Below, one piece after another: positions 52,917 through 62,366 of a DNA stretch of 64,000 bases. Each line of letters begins with the position of its first letter. The first letter of the stretch is position 1. The position numbers were made by a program, and so were the translations under genes. Source of the DNA: Martinezella lusitana (lineage in GTDB: Bacteria > Pseudomonadota > Alphaproteobacteria > Rhizobiales > Rhizobiaceae); the NCBI RefSeq assembly GCF_900094565.1, contig NZ_FMAF01000004.1:496001-560000 (forward strand), written 5' to 3'. The notes beneath the pieces were generated by a model. It saw only the letters and a program-made list of their open reading frames with translations. It had not been told where the DNA came from and ran no database searches.

Positions 52917-54551
52917 TCAATATCCCATATTGCCCATGGCGCCATTTCCGATGTTTTGGGCAAGTTCTTTGGCGGGAATATCGGCGATCATGGCTTCGGC
53001 GGTGATCAGAAGCGCCGCAATCGAGCCGGCGTCCTGCAACGCGGTCCGCACGACCTTGGCCGGATCGATGATGCCGGCTTCGATCATATCGACATAGGTT
53101 TCCGTCTGCGCGTCGAAGCCCTCATTAGGATCCTCGCTGTCGTCAAGTTTTCCGATGACGATCGAACCTTCGACACCGGCATTGTCGGCGATCTGCCGGA
53201 TCGGCGCTTCCAGTGCTCTGCGCACGATCGCGATGCCCGCCGTCACGTCGGCGTTTTCGCCGGTGAGCCCAATGAGGACCGCTTTCGCACGCAAGAGCGC
53301 GACGCCGCCGCCGGCCACGATGCCTTCCTCGACCGCCGCACGGGTGGCATTCAGGGCATCGTCGATGCGGTCCTTCTTTTCCTTGACTTCGATCTCGGTC
53401 GAGCCACCGACGCGGATCACCGCAACGCCGCCGGTGAGCTTTGCCAGCCGCTCCTGCAGCTTTTCCTTGTCGTAGTCTGAGGTCGTCTCCGCGATCTGCG
53501 CCTTGATCTGCTTGATACGTGCCTCGATGGCGGCTTTATCGCCAGAGCCATCGATGATCGTCGTGGTATCCTTCTCGATCAGCACGCGCCTGGCACGGCC
53601 GAGCATATCGAGTGTGACGTTCTCCAGTTTGATGCCGAGATCCTCGGAGATCATCTGTCCGGCCGTCAGGACGGCGATGTCTTCCAGCATGGCCTTGCGG
53701 CGGTCGCCGAAACCCGGCGCCTTGACGGCAGCGACCTTGAGGCCGCCCCGCAACTTGTTGACGACCAATGTCGCCAGCGCTTCGCCTTCAACATCTTCCG
53801 AGATGATCAGCAACGGTGTGCCGCTCTGCACCACACCCTCGAGGATCGGAAGCATCGCCTGCAGATTGCCGAGCTTCTTTTCGTGAATGAGAATATAGGG
53901 GTTCTCCAGTTCCACGCGCATCTTTTCGGCATTGGTGACGAAATAGGGCGAGAGATAGCCGCGGTCGAACTGCATGCCCTCGACGACATCGAGTTCGTTC
54001 TCAGCCGTCTTGGCCTCCTCGACGGTGATGACACCTTCGTTGCCGACCTTTTCCATGGCCTTGGCGATCATCTCGCCAACGCTGGCATCGCCATTGGCGG
54101 CGATCGTGCCGACCTGCGCGATCTCGCTTGAGGACTTGACCTTGGTGGCGCGCGCCTTGATTTCCGCAAGCACGGCGGTGACACCGAGATCGATGCCGCG
54201 CTTGAGGTCCATGGGGTTCATCCCGGCGGCAACCAGCTTGGCACCCTCGCGAAAGATGGACGCGGCGAGCACGGTCGCCGTCGTGGTACCGTCGCCGGCA
54301 AGGTCGTTGGTTTTTGAAGCCACCTCGCGCACCAGCTGCGCGCCCATGTTCTCGAACTTGTCTTCAAGCTCGATTTCCTTGGCGACCGATACGCCATCCT
54401 TGGTGATGCGCGGAGCGCCATAGGGTCTGTCGATGACGACGTTGCGGCCCTTGGGACCGAGCGTCACCTTGACGGCATTGTTCAGCAATTCCACGCCACG
54501 AAGCAATCGGTCGCGGACGTCGGTAGAAAAAATGATTTGCTTGGCAGACAT
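52917..54551 (-). CDS. groEL: 60-kDa chaperonin GroEL
   Basis: This full-length 544-residue chaperonin has the ATP motif [12 protein letters not shown] and the usual apical and equatorial elements. The N-terminus [19 protein letters not shown] differs slightly from the housekeeping rhizobial copy. The tail ends [10 protein letters not shown] instead of the common long GGM repeats. It lies 48 bases after groES under a CIRCE element. Rhizobia carry several groEL copies; this appears to be one of the heat-inducible extra sets. Confidence 0.96.
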   Translation of the reverse strand: MSAKQIIFSTDVRDRLLRGVELLNNAVKVTLGPKGRNVVIDRPYGAPRITKDGVSVAKEIELEDKFENMGAQLVREVASKTNDLAGDGTTTATVLAASIFREGAKLVAAGMNPMDLKRGIDLGVTAVLAEIKARATKVKSSSEIAQVGTIAANGDASVGEMIAKAMEKVGNEGVITVEEAKTAENELDVVEGMQFDRGYLSPYFVTNAEKMRVELENPYILIHEKKLGNLQAMLPILEGVVQSGTPLLIISEDVEGEALATLVVNKLRGGLKVAAVKAPGFGDRRKAMLEDIAVLTAGQMISEDLGIKLENVTLDMLGRARRVLIEKDTTTIIDGSGDKAAIEARIKQIKAQIAETTSDYDKEKLQERLAKLTGGVAVIRVGGSTEIEVKEKKDRIDDALNATRAAVEEGIVAGGGVALLRAKAVLIGLTGENADVTAGIAIVRRALEAPIRQIADNAGVEGSIVIGKLDDSEDPNEGFDAQTETYVDMIEAGIIDPAKVVRTALQDAGSIAALLITAEAMIADIPAKELAQNIGNGAMGNMGY

Positions 54552-54599
54552 TGTCTTTGCCCTGTTCAGTCTTGAGATAAAGGAGCTAAATTCGGTGGA

Positions 54600-54908
54600 T
54601 CAGGCAGCCTTGTCGACGGCGTTCTCGATGATGCCCATAATGTCGGCCTCCTTCATGATCAGAAGGTCTTCACCATTGATCTTGACCTCGGTTCCCGACC
54701 ATTTGCCGAACAGGATCGTATCGCCAGTCTTGACGTCGAGCGGGATCAGCCTTCCATTTTCGTCGCGGGAACCGGGACCGACGGCGATCACTTCACCTTC
54801 CTGCGGCTTTTCCTTGGCGGTATCGGGAATGATGATCCCGCCCTTGGATTTGATATCACCTTCGGCGCGTCGGATGACGACGCGGTCGTGCAGCGGGCGA
54901 AATAGCAT
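54600..54908 (-). CDS. groES: 10-kDa co-chaperonin GroES
   Basis: This 102-residue co-chaperonin starts [12 protein letters not shown] and has the mobile loop [20 protein letters not shown], which contacts GroEL. It ends with [10 protein letters not shown]. The ATG at 54908 was chosen because it gives the normal length; the extension upstream overlaps the CIRCE element. It is the first gene of the groESL operon. Confidence 0.96.
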   Translation of the reverse strand: MLFRPLHDRVVIRRAEGDIKSKGGIIIPDTAKEKPQEGEVIAVGPGSRDENGRLIPLDVKTGDTILFGKWSGTEVKINGEDLLIMKEADIMGIIENAVDKAA

Positions 54909-54962
54909 AAAGATCTTTCTGCGGCCGGCGCATAGGGCGGCTGCAACCATAAAATAACATTC

Positions 54963-54989
54963 TTGGCACTCGATTGATAGGAGTGCCAA
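54963..54989. promoter_or_regulatory. CIRCE element (HrcA operator)
   Basis: TTGGCACTC (54963-54971), nine bases, then GAGTGCCAA (54981-54989) form a perfect 9-9-9 CIRCE, differing from the consensus TTAGCACTC/GAGTGCTAA by one base per arm. It lies 55 bases before the groES start. HrcA should repress the operon at normal temperature. The remainder of 54990-55436 is AT-rich upstream DNA with no convincing gene. Confidence 0.93.
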
Positions 54990-55436
54990 CGAATATTATT
55001 TGGAGAATAAAATCATACGAGAATGGCGTCTATGATTCCATAGAATTGTATGGGCAATTCTGATGAAAATTACCGGCTCCATTGTAATGACGAATGAGTT
55101 TTTATTTCAACTAACCGGATTTTTTCTGAGATAAATATCGATCGGTGCTTCGCATATCAGTTTGCTGCGGACGCGGCCGGGTATGGGAAGATGCTTCGGC
55201 AGCGCTTTCGACAGCCGCCCGTTCGTCCATGAGCAATTGTAACGGACGATCGTCACGGCCGCCCTTTTGGTGGTTGGGCGGAACCTTGACCGCGGTCAGG
55301 ATGAGCACCCGCAAAACGGATCTTCATCTCAAATAAAAACGCAACTGGTTGGTGCCAGCGCGCCTGAAATGCTATTTGACTCATAAAAGTCAGGCAATCT
55401 TCCTTGCCCGCAAACGAACAGAGAGAGGCTCACGGC

Positions 55437-56141
55437 ATGTCGATAGAAAAAGTAGCAATCATCACGGCGGGCGGCAGCGGCATGGGTGCGGAAGCCGCCA
55501 AGCGCCTTGCCGCCGATGGATTCAGGGTTGCGATCCTTTCATCCTCCGGCAAGGGAGAGGCCCTTGCGGCGTCGCTCGGCGGCATCGGCATCACCGGTTC
55601 GAATCAGTCGAACGACGATCTCAAACGCCTGACCGACGCGACGATGGAGAAGTGGGGTCGTATCGACGTGCTGGTCAATAGTGCCGGCCACGGACCCAGG
55701 GCACAGATCATCGAGATCACCGACGAACAATGGCACACAGGCCTTGACGTCTATCTGATGAACGTGATCCGCGCCGTTCGTCTGGTCACCCCGATCATGC
55801 AGGCGCAAAAGTCGGGCGCGATCATCAACATCTCCACGGCCTGGGCCTTCGAACCATCGGCGATGTTTCCGACATCAGCCGTTTTCCGTGCCGGCCTTGC
55901 CGCCTATACCAAGATTTTCGCGGATACCTATGCGGCGGATAATGTCCGCATGAACAATGTACTGCCGGGCTGGATCGACAGCTTGCCGGCAACCGAAGAG
56001 CGCCGCGACGGCGTGCCGATGAAGCGCTACGGCACGAGTTCGGAGATTGCCGCCACGATCGCGTTCCTCGCATCCGATGGCGCAGGCTACATCACCGGCC
56101 AGAACCTCAAGGTCGATGGCGGACTAACCCGCTCCATATGA
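55437..56141 (+). CDS. atypical SDR lacking the YxxxK motif
   Basis: This 234-residue protein has the SDR fold: cofactor motif ITAGGSGMGAEAAKRL, NSAGHG and the last strand GYITGQNLKVDGGL. Where classical members have Y-x-x-x-K, it reads FPTSAVFRAGLAAYTK; alignment on AGLAAYTK puts Ser and Arg at the Tyr and Lys sites. The serine region INISTAWAFEP is retained. Such subgroup members may not be oxidoreductases. GAGAGAGG precedes the ATG at 55437. Confidence 0.85.
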   Translation: MSIEKVAIITAGGSGMGAEAAKRLAADGFRVAILSSSGKGEALAASLGGIGITGSNQSNDDLKRLTDATMEKWGRIDVLVNSAGHGPRAQIIEITDEQWHTGLDVYLMNVIRAVRLVTPIMQAQKSGAIINISTAWAFEPSAMFPTSAVFRAGLAAYTKIFADTYAADNVRMNNVLPGWIDSLPATEERRDGVPMKRYGTSSEIAATIAFLASDGAGYITGQNLKVDGGLTRSI

Positions 56142-56198
56142 GGCCTGCCGGCCGTCGAAACCGCCCCTCGTTCCAGTCGGGTCAGCACGTAGTCCGAA

Positions 56199-57473
56199 CT
56201 ACGTGCCGGTTTCTATCATCGTGGCATTGACGTTGATGGCGCGGCCGGCAAACCAGCCATTGATGGCGGCGCCGAGACCAAGCAGGACGAACAGAACCGA
56301 ACACCAGGCGAAACTTCCCGTCCAACCGTGGATCATGCCGACGACGAGCGGCCCGATTGCGGCAAGCAGGTAGCCTATGAACTGCGCCATGCCGGACAGA
56401 TGCGCGGCGACGTGCGGGTCGGGCGAGCGCAGCACGATCACGGTCAGCGCCACCGCGATCAGCCCTCCCTGCCCGACACCCTGGAGCACGGCCCAGAACC
56501 ATACCGTCCAGAGCGGCGCGAAGAGCAGGCCCAGCAGCGCCGTGACCGCGACCGCGCAAAGAATGGCGTTGATGGCCCGCTGGTCCTTGCCCCTGACGGC
56601 GATGTGAGGTGCCACAAGACACGAAGCCGCCTGCACCATGACTGAAACCGACACGATTGCGCCGGCCGTCACGCCATCGAGGCCACGCTCGCGCAGAATT
56701 GGGACCAGCCAGCCGAAGACGCAATAGGCAAGCGCCGATTGTAGCCCCATGAAGAGCGTTACCTGCCAGGCGACGGCATCAGTCCATAGGCCCATGACGC
56801 GGAAGCCGGTGCGCCGCGCTTGGGTGCCCGATCCAATCACCTGCGGCAGCCACAGAAGCCCGACCACGAGGGCCGGCAAGGCCCAGGCCGCAAGCGCGCC
56901 GCCGAGCGACCCGCCAAGAATATGCTCGATCGGAAGCGTGAGTCCGGCTGCACTCGCCGCGCCCGCGCACAGAGCCATTGTGTAGCAGCCCGTCATCAGG
57001 GCCGCCTTGTCCGGAAAATCACGCTTGACCACGCCCGGCAAGAGAACATTGCCGATCGCTATGCAGGCGCCGGTCAAGGCCGTCCCGAAGAACAGCAGGG
57101 AGATAGAGGAAATGCCGCGTAACGCCGTGCCGAGCGCAAGGAGGAGAATCACGCCGAGCAGCACGCGCTCTGTCCCCAATCGCTGCGCCAGTCTTGGCGC
57201 GAGCGGTGAAAACAGGCCCATGCAAACGACAGGCAATGTGGTGAGGATGCTCGTGCCGAATGCGGTAAGGCCAAGCCCGCTTCGGATTTCGGGCAATAGC
57301 GCCGAGGCGCTCGAGAAGACCGGCCGGAGATTGAACGCAATCAGCACAAGGCTTGTGCCGAGAAGAAATCTGCCGATTGGCGATTTGCCCCGATGCGCCT
57401 GCGGTGGCGGGATTTCATCGGCCTCGGCATCGATCAGTTCAAGAGAAGCGGCATTCTGCGAAGGCGCGGTCAT
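56199..57473 (-). CDS. MFS transporter, CynX/NimT-like
   Basis: This 424-residue major facilitator has about 12 helices, beginning LGTSLVLIAFNLRPVFSSAS with LLPEIRSGLGLT, the hallmark of the cyanate/2-nitroimidazole transporter branch. Its start overlaps the GntR gene stop by four bases, so the pair is co-transcribed with the regulator first. Cyanate as substrate is only suggested by family; no cyanase lies nearby. Confidence 0.87.
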   Translation of the reverse strand: MTAPSQNAASLELIDAEADEIPPPQAHRGKSPIGRFLLGTSLVLIAFNLRPVFSSASALLPEIRSGLGLTAFGTSILTTLPVVCMGLFSPLAPRLAQRLGTERVLLGVILLLALGTALRGISSISLLFFGTALTGACIAIGNVLLPGVVKRDFPDKAALMTGCYTMALCAGAASAAGLTLPIEHILGGSLGGALAAWALPALVVGLLWLPQVIGSGTQARRTGFRVMGLWTDAVAWQVTLFMGLQSALAYCVFGWLVPILRERGLDGVTAGAIVSVSVMVQAASCLVAPHIAVRGKDQRAINAILCAVAVTALLGLLFAPLWTVWFWAVLQGVGQGGLIAVALTVIVLRSPDPHVAAHLSGMAQFIGYLLAAIGPLVVGMIHGWTGSFAWCSVLFVLLGLGAAINGWFAGRAINVNATMIETGT

Positions 57474-58147
57474 GACATCAGCAACCGATCGAGGGTGGCG
57501 ACAACCGGAGCCATGAAGCGGCGCACGGCAGAACCTGCCGCTTCCGGATCACCTGCTTCAATGGCATCGATGATTGCGACATGCGCTTGCATATCCGGCT
57601 CAGGAAGATCCTCGCCGAGCGTCGCCTCGATGGTCTCGGCGATCGACACGGAAAAGAATTCGTAGATCTCGATCATCGCCCTGTTCTGCGACGCCGCGAT
57701 CACCGCCTTGTGGAAGGCGAGGTCTCGCTCGATAAATGCGGTCTTGTCTCCGCCATCATAGTTTCCTCGCGCCTTCAGCAGCGCACGCAATTGCAAAATC
57801 ACCTCCGGCGTCTGTCGCAGAGCGGCCAGGCGTGCAGCCTCGACGTCGAGCGCCAAACGCGCTTCGAACTGGTCCCGGAGCCCGGCCCGGCGCGCCATGT
57901 CGAAAGGGCGGCCGAGGTTGATCGTCGAGCGCACGTAGGTGCCGGATCCCTGTCGTGTCTCGATATAGCCTTGAGACGCCAGCACCCGGACTGCCTCGCG
58001 GATGGTGCCGCGGCTGACGGAAAGCATGGATGAGAGAGAAGCCTCATTGGGCAATTTCTCGCCGACACGCCATCGCCTTGCAATGATTTCGCCGCGGATT
58101 GCTTCGACCGCTGTTTCCGCGAGCGTGGTTTTGGTCAGGGCGCGCAT
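57470..58147 (-). CDS. FadR-type GntR regulator
   Basis: In this 225-residue protein, the winged helix at about 10-75 (GEKLPNEASLSSMLSVSRGT followed by IREAVRVLASQG) and the FCD domain at about 95-220 are clear. A GTG two codons upstream (58153) is an alternative start. It precedes and overlaps the CynX-like gene and is probably autoregulated through the palindrome at 58162-58178. Confidence 0.88.
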   Translation of the reverse strand: MRALTKTTLAETAVEAIRGEIIARRWRVGEKLPNEASLSSMLSVSRGTIREAVRVLASQGYIETRQGSGTYVRSTINLGRPFDMARRAGLRDQFEARLALDVEAARLAALRQTPEVILQLRALLKARGNYDGGDKTAFIERDLAFHKAVIAASQNRAMIEIYEFFSVSIAETIEATLGEDLPEPDMQAHVAIIDAIEAGDPEAAGSAVRRFMAPVVATLDRLLMS

Positions 58148-58161
58148 GATCACATCTCATC

Positions 58162-58178
58162 AAGTCATCAGATGACTT
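58162..58178. promoter_or_regulatory. GntR operator palindrome
   Basis: AAGTCATCAGATGACTT is a perfect 17-base palindrome (8+1+8), 15 bases upstream of the GntR start. GntR/FadR proteins bind dyads of this size. Confidence 0.7.
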
Positions 58179-58260
58179 AATGACTAATCGAATGACGAGG
58201 TGTCGTCAACAAATGTCCTGGCTGCTGCCAGGTCGTCGAACAAGGGAAGCGCGCCTGCGC

Positions 58261-59463
58261 CTATCCGCGCCGCCTGGCGCCATCAAAGAAGAGCAGCATG
58301 GCAAGTCCGACCACGCCGGCAACCGCTCCGATGACTGCCGTTCCCGAATAGCTGCTCGTAGCGGTTCCGAGCGCAAACAGGAGGGCGCTCAGGCCGGCGC
58401 TGAGGAAAATATTGACCGATATGAGGGCGCTGCCGAGCCCCGGACGCTCGGCGATCAGATCCTGCAGATAGGTGATGGGAATGCTGATGAGGGCAGCCGC
58501 TCCGATGCCGCTGATAAGGGTCAGCGCATAGACGTGCCAGGGCGCCGATGCCAACCCGAGCAACAGCAGGTAAACGACATAGATGACCGTGCCGAGGGCC
58601 AGCGCTGTCACATGGCTCATGATCCGTTGGGCGCGTCCCCACACGACGATGAATATGACTTCCAGAAGCGCAACGATCCCGACGAGCACGCCGATATCGG
58701 CGACGGAGCCGTGGGCGGCACCGGTGACGATGAGAGGCAGAATGGCACCATTGACATGAAGCGTGCTGCTGATCAAAGCCACCGCGATCACCCGCACAAA
58801 AACCGGCGGCGAGATGACCTCGCCGAGTGCCGCGAGATAGGAGAGATGGCGCGTTGCCGCCTTGTCGGTGCCGCTCTGGCGGGGAAGGAAAACCGCAATC
58901 AATCCGAAACAAACCGCACAGGCCAAACCGGCGAAAAGATAGGCGGGTAACATGCTTGCGGAGTTTGCGAGCAGCGCCCCGGTGATACCAGGCACGAGAA
59001 CCCAGGATAGCGAAATCATCGCCCTGACGCCCGAATTTACGGTCGCCACGTTGTTGCGCTCCATCCCATTGGTCGCGACCCTGACATTGGCAAACAGCAG
59101 TGAATTGAGGGAACCGTAGATCGGAAGGAGAAACAATGCGGCGAGAATGAAGGTCGCCTGCGTGGGAACGACGTAGACCGCGCCATAACCCAGGATGCCG
59201 AAGAGCGCGACCGTCAGCATCATCGTGCGATATTCACCGATCCTGTCCGCCAGGTTTCCCAGCAGAATGCTGACGATGACGTTGACCGCAGCCGCACAAA
59301 AGATCAGTGCCGAATATAGCCCATTGCTCAGGCCGAGTTCGCGAATACCCACGACGGACTGATAAGGCGATGTCGCGGCTCCGGCAAAGCCGAAGGCAAA
59401 GATGGCAAGCATGCTCACCCGGATCGTCGGGTCGCGGAATACTTCGGGAATGAGGCGGGTCAT
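58261..59463 (-). CDS. MFS transporter, sugar efflux (SetA)-like
   Basis: This 400-residue, about 12-helix major facilitator has the N-terminus SMLAIFAFGFAGAATSPYQS and the loop LGNLADRIGEYRTMML, which resemble sugar efflux transporters of the SetA branch. It lies upstream of, and in the same direction as, the GntR-CynX pair but is separated by 108 bases with the GntR operator between them. Cargo unknown. Confidence 0.85.
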   Translation of the reverse strand: MTRLIPEVFRDPTIRVSMLAIFAFGFAGAATSPYQSVVGIRELGLSNGLYSALIFCAAAVNVIVSILLGNLADRIGEYRTMMLTVALFGILGYGAVYVVPTQATFILAALFLLPIYGSLNSLLFANVRVATNGMERNNVATVNSGVRAMISLSWVLVPGITGALLANSASMLPAYLFAGLACAVCFGLIAVFLPRQSGTDKAATRHLSYLAALGEVISPPVFVRVIAVALISSTLHVNGAILPLIVTGAAHGSVADIGVLVGIVALLEVIFIVVWGRAQRIMSHVTALALGTVIYVVYLLLLGLASAPWHVYALTLISGIGAAALISIPITYLQDLIAERPGLGSALISVNIFLSAGLSALLFALGTATSSYSGTAVIGAVAGVVGLAMLLFFDGARRRG

Positions 59464-59487
59464 CGGTTGTGTCGAAGGTCTGTCAAA

Positions 59488-59506
59488 TCACCCGTCTTGC
59501 GGGTGA
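59488..59506 (-). other. hairpin just upstream of MFS gene
   Basis: TCACCCG and CGGGTGA pair perfectly around TCTTG in the 5' region of the SetA-like gene. On the minus strand it is followed by only three T, so it is more likely a leader structure or operator than a terminator. Confidence 0.3.
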
Positions 59507-59680
59507 GCGGCTTTTAGCAGGTTTGAGCCCGACGGAAACGTGCAAAAATAAATATTGGCTGCACTGGCGATGCTGCATATCGGGAGCTGGATGGAAGGAC
59601 GCCTCGCCAGAAACCCGATGGCAATTGGCGGCTCTTGTGCACCTGGCTCCCATACCGGGGCCGCAGCCTGACGGACGCGA

Positions 59681-60196
59681 TCAGTTCGCAAGGAAAACGT
59701 AGCGGGCTGTATAGGGTTCAAGATGCATCGCGCCCGGTTGGTCGCATGCGCCGGAGAATACGCCGCCCTTCGTGTCCAGACGCTGCACCGCCGTCACCTT
59801 CGACAACACTCCATCACCCCGATGTTCGACGACATCGAGCCTCAGAATGGCGATGTCGTTCTTTGTGGCACCTGGAGCCTGGCTCGCGACCTTGCCTTTG
59901 ATGGAGCTGCCATCGGCAAACTCCCAACCGGGGCCTGCAAAATGGCGCCCGACGGTCGTGCCGTCCTGCAGCAACGTTGCCAGCGGCTCGCGGAACTGCC
60001 AGCTCATCTTATTGTCCGAGCCGGTTTTGCACTCGTAGATCTGAACGCCTTCGGCATGCACGGTTGCAACTGACGTTGCGTCCTTGACCTCTATATTCGC
60101 GGGGAGGTCGGCAGCGTTGGCTCGCTGAGAGTTGGCCGAAATAGATGCTGCGACTGCCAGACAAGACACGAATAGGCCGACGGAAAGAAGCTTCAT
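59681..60196 (-). CDS. exported DUF3455 protein
   Basis: This 171-residue protein has a Sec signal peptide (about residues 1-29, MKLLSVGLFVSCLAVAASIS and on to ANA) and the DUF3455 domain. The domain is recognised by VQIYECK, the tryptophan-containing FAGPGWEFADGSSIKGKV and VQRLDTKGGVFSGACDQPG. ATG 60196 has AAGG directly adjacent, and an upstream ATG at 60262 would add a long charged extension; the shorter form is preferred. The function of the family is unknown. Confidence 0.82.
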   Translation of the reverse strand: MKLLSVGLFVSCLAVAASISANSQRANAADLPANIEVKDATSVATVHAEGVQIYECKTGSDNKMSWQFREPLATLLQDGTTVGRHFAGPGWEFADGSSIKGKVASQAPGATKNDIAILRLDVVEHRGDGVLSKVTAVQRLDTKGGVFSGACDQPGAMHLEPYTARYVFLAN

Positions 60197-60674
60197 CCTT
60201 CGAAGTCGCTTGCCAAGCCGGATTGTGGCGACGCCAGATCTGCGAAAATATAGAATCTGCATGATATGCTCATACTCCTCGTTCATCCCAGGCAAGTCCG
60301 GTTCGCCTGCGGCGAAGGATTCCTGCGCCCCATTTCAAGTCCTGAATTCGAGCAGGATCAAGCTGGTGGTCCCACACCATAAAGTGACCCCGAAGTGAAA
60401 CTGCCGGTGCCGGATCCAGCATATAGCGCCTGCACGCATTATGCGGCTGCACCGGCTCGCAGGTTCAGCCGAAACCGAAAATAGTTTCGCTTTGAGCAAT
60501 GCCCTGGGGGTGGAAAAGAAGATTATTGTCATTGACGGTCGGGAAGCTCATCCTCCCCGGCTCTTTTTCTCGCGCCGGCGGTCGGTGTCTGCCTTGGCTG
60601 CGGACACCACCATCGATTTGATTTCGAGACCTACGCAAAAGCCTGGGCGAATTCTCGCCGTTACAGCTCTGACG
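60197..60674. other. intergenic stretch without recognised gene
   Basis: Between the DUF3455 gene and the end of maiA I find only short frames with unconvincing products on both strands (for example 60270-60452 and 60335-60532, minus). The region may hold decayed sequence, but no family could be recognised. Confidence 0.4.
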
Positions 60675-61307
60675 TTATGGTTTCACGCGGTCCGGATGCG
60701 CTGCCTGGAAGGCAGGCAGTGCGGCGCACCGGCCATCGATTTCAACGATGCGCTTGAGGTCGGTCATATCGACTCCCCAGCGGCGGGCATTGTAGACTTG
60801 CGGGACAAGGCAAAGGTCCGCCATCGTCGGCCGATCTCCAAAGCTGAAATCCCCGTTGAATTCGCCAAGCATCGCTTCCAGCTTGCGAAGTCCATCCGCA
60901 ATGAAATGCTTCATCCATTCTCCGCGGGCTTCGGCCTTGTCCGTTATGGTCATGACATAGGCTGCGACATGCGTGTTGCATATCGGATGGATGTCCATGG
61001 CGATCGCGTAGGCAAGTGCCCGCACGTGCTGGCGGCCTGCACTATCCGCCGGCATCAAACCGCACTCCGGCTGAAGCTCCGCCAGATATTCGATGATGGA
61101 CAGCGACTGCGTCAACGTTCTCCCATCGATCACCAGCGCCGGTACGAGCCCCTGCGGGTTGAGCGCCAAATAGTCCGGGCCTCTCTGTTCACCTTCCAGC
61201 AAATTGATCGACACGGTCTTATGGTCGATCTCGAGCATATTGAGCGCGATGCGGACGCGATAGCTCGCCGACGATCGCCAATAGTCGTAGAGAACGACCT
61301 CATTCAT
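60675..61307 (-). CDS. maiA: maleylacetoacetate isomerase
   Basis: This 210-residue zeta-class glutathione S-transferase has the signature YDYWRSSASYRVRIALN, with the active-site SSxxxYRVR. It isomerises 4-maleylacetoacetate to fumarylacetoacetate with glutathione. It is the last gene of the homogentisate operon and overlaps the fah stop by four bases. Confidence 0.94.
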   Translation of the reverse strand: MNEVVLYDYWRSSASYRVRIALNMLEIDHKTVSINLLEGEQRGPDYLALNPQGLVPALVIDGRTLTQSLSIIEYLAELQPECGLMPADSAGRQHVRALAYAIAMDIHPICNTHVAAYVMTITDKAEARGEWMKHFIADGLRKLEAMLGEFNGDFSFGDRPTMADLCLVPQVYNARRWGVDMTDLKRIVEIDGRCAALPAFQAAHPDRVKP

Positions 61308-62329
61308 TGCAGCTCCGATCCCCCATGTCTTTCGACGCTCTGCTCGATTGCCCCGAAGATCGAATGCCCTGCCCGGTCGTGCATCTCGATGCGGACCTGG
61401 TCACCGAACCGCAGGAAGGGAGTCTTCGGCGCTCCGCTTTCGATGGTCTCGATCATCCGGATCTCGGCGATGCAGGAGTAGCCGGCACCGCCGCTCTCGA
61501 CCGGCTTGCCCGGACCGCCGTCGAGCTTGTTGGACACCGTTCCCGAGCCGATGATCGTTCCGGCCACAAGGTCACGGGTCTTGGCGGCATGGGCGATCAG
61601 CTGGCCAAAATCGAACGTCATGTCGACACCGGCATTCGCCTTGCCGAATGGCTTGCCGTTCAAGGTCACGAGCAAGGGGAGATGCAGTTTGCCGCCATCC
61701 CACGCCTCCCCCAGTTCGTCGGGCGTGACCGCGACCGGAGAAAATGCCGATGCAGGCTTGGACTGAAAGAAGCCGAACCCTTTTGCCAGCTCTTGCGGAA
61801 TGAGGCCGCGCAGCGACACGTCGTTGACGAGCATCACCAGGCGGATGGCGCTCCGGGCAATCTCCGGACCCGAACCCATGGCGACGTCGCCGACGATGAC
61901 GGCGACCTCGCCCTCCATGTCGATCCCATAGGCCTCGTCAGCCGCCACGATCGGATCGCGCGGTGCGAGGAAACTATCCGAGCCGCCCTGGTACATCAGC
62001 GGATCGGTCCAGAAGCTTGTCGGCAACTCGGCACCGCGCGCCTTGCGCACCAGCTCGACATGATTGACATAGGCAGAGCCGTCAGCCCACTGATAGGCCC
62101 GTGGCAAAGGCGATGTGGCGTCATGCTCGTGGAACCTCAGCGTCGGCTGGGCACCCGTCTCGATACCCTCGGCAACCTGCGCGAGTCTGGGCGCCACATG
62201 CTCCCAATCGTCGAGGGCAGCCTGCAAGGTGCGGGCGATATGACCGACCTCGGAGCAGCGGGTCAGGTCGCGGGAGACGACGACAAGCCGCCCGTCCCTC
62301 GTGGAGTCTTTCAAAGTCGCGAGCTTCAT
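61304..62329 (-). CDS. fah: fumarylacetoacetate hydrolase family protein
   Basis: This 341-residue protein has the FAH C-terminal fold: DMEGEVAVIVGD with the metal ligands, LVMLVNDVSLRGL, GFFQSKPASAFSP and GSGTVSNKL. It splits fumarylacetoacetate into fumarate and acetoacetate. ATG 62329 gives the normal start MKLATL. It lies between hmgA and maiA, as expected for tyrosine catabolism. Confidence 0.92.
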   Translation of the reverse strand: MKLATLKDSTRDGRLVVVSRDLTRCSEVGHIARTLQAALDDWEHVAPRLAQVAEGIETGAQPTLRFHEHDATSPLPRAYQWADGSAYVNHVELVRKARGAELPTSFWTDPLMYQGGSDSFLAPRDPIVAADEAYGIDMEGEVAVIVGDVAMGSGPEIARSAIRLVMLVNDVSLRGLIPQELAKGFGFFQSKPASAFSPVAVTPDELGEAWDGGKLHLPLLVTLNGKPFGKANAGVDMTFDFGQLIAHAAKTRDLVAGTIIGSGTVSNKLDGGPGKPVESGGAGYSCIAEIRMIETIESGAPKTPFLRFGDQVRIEMHDRAGHSIFGAIEQSVERHGGSELQ

Positions 62330-62366
62330 GTGCTGGTTCCACCGTAAGAGGATGCGTGGCCGATCT

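Noticed and set aside
55111..55314. 67-codon minus-strand frame between groES and the SDR gene
   Set aside because: TTG start, no ribosome binding site and no recognised family; it may be a chance frame, so it is not listed as a gene.
60270..60532. Short minus-strand frames between the DUF3455 gene and maiA
   Set aside because: Two overlapping frames with no ribosome binding site or known family; possibly decayed sequence, but not supportable as genes.
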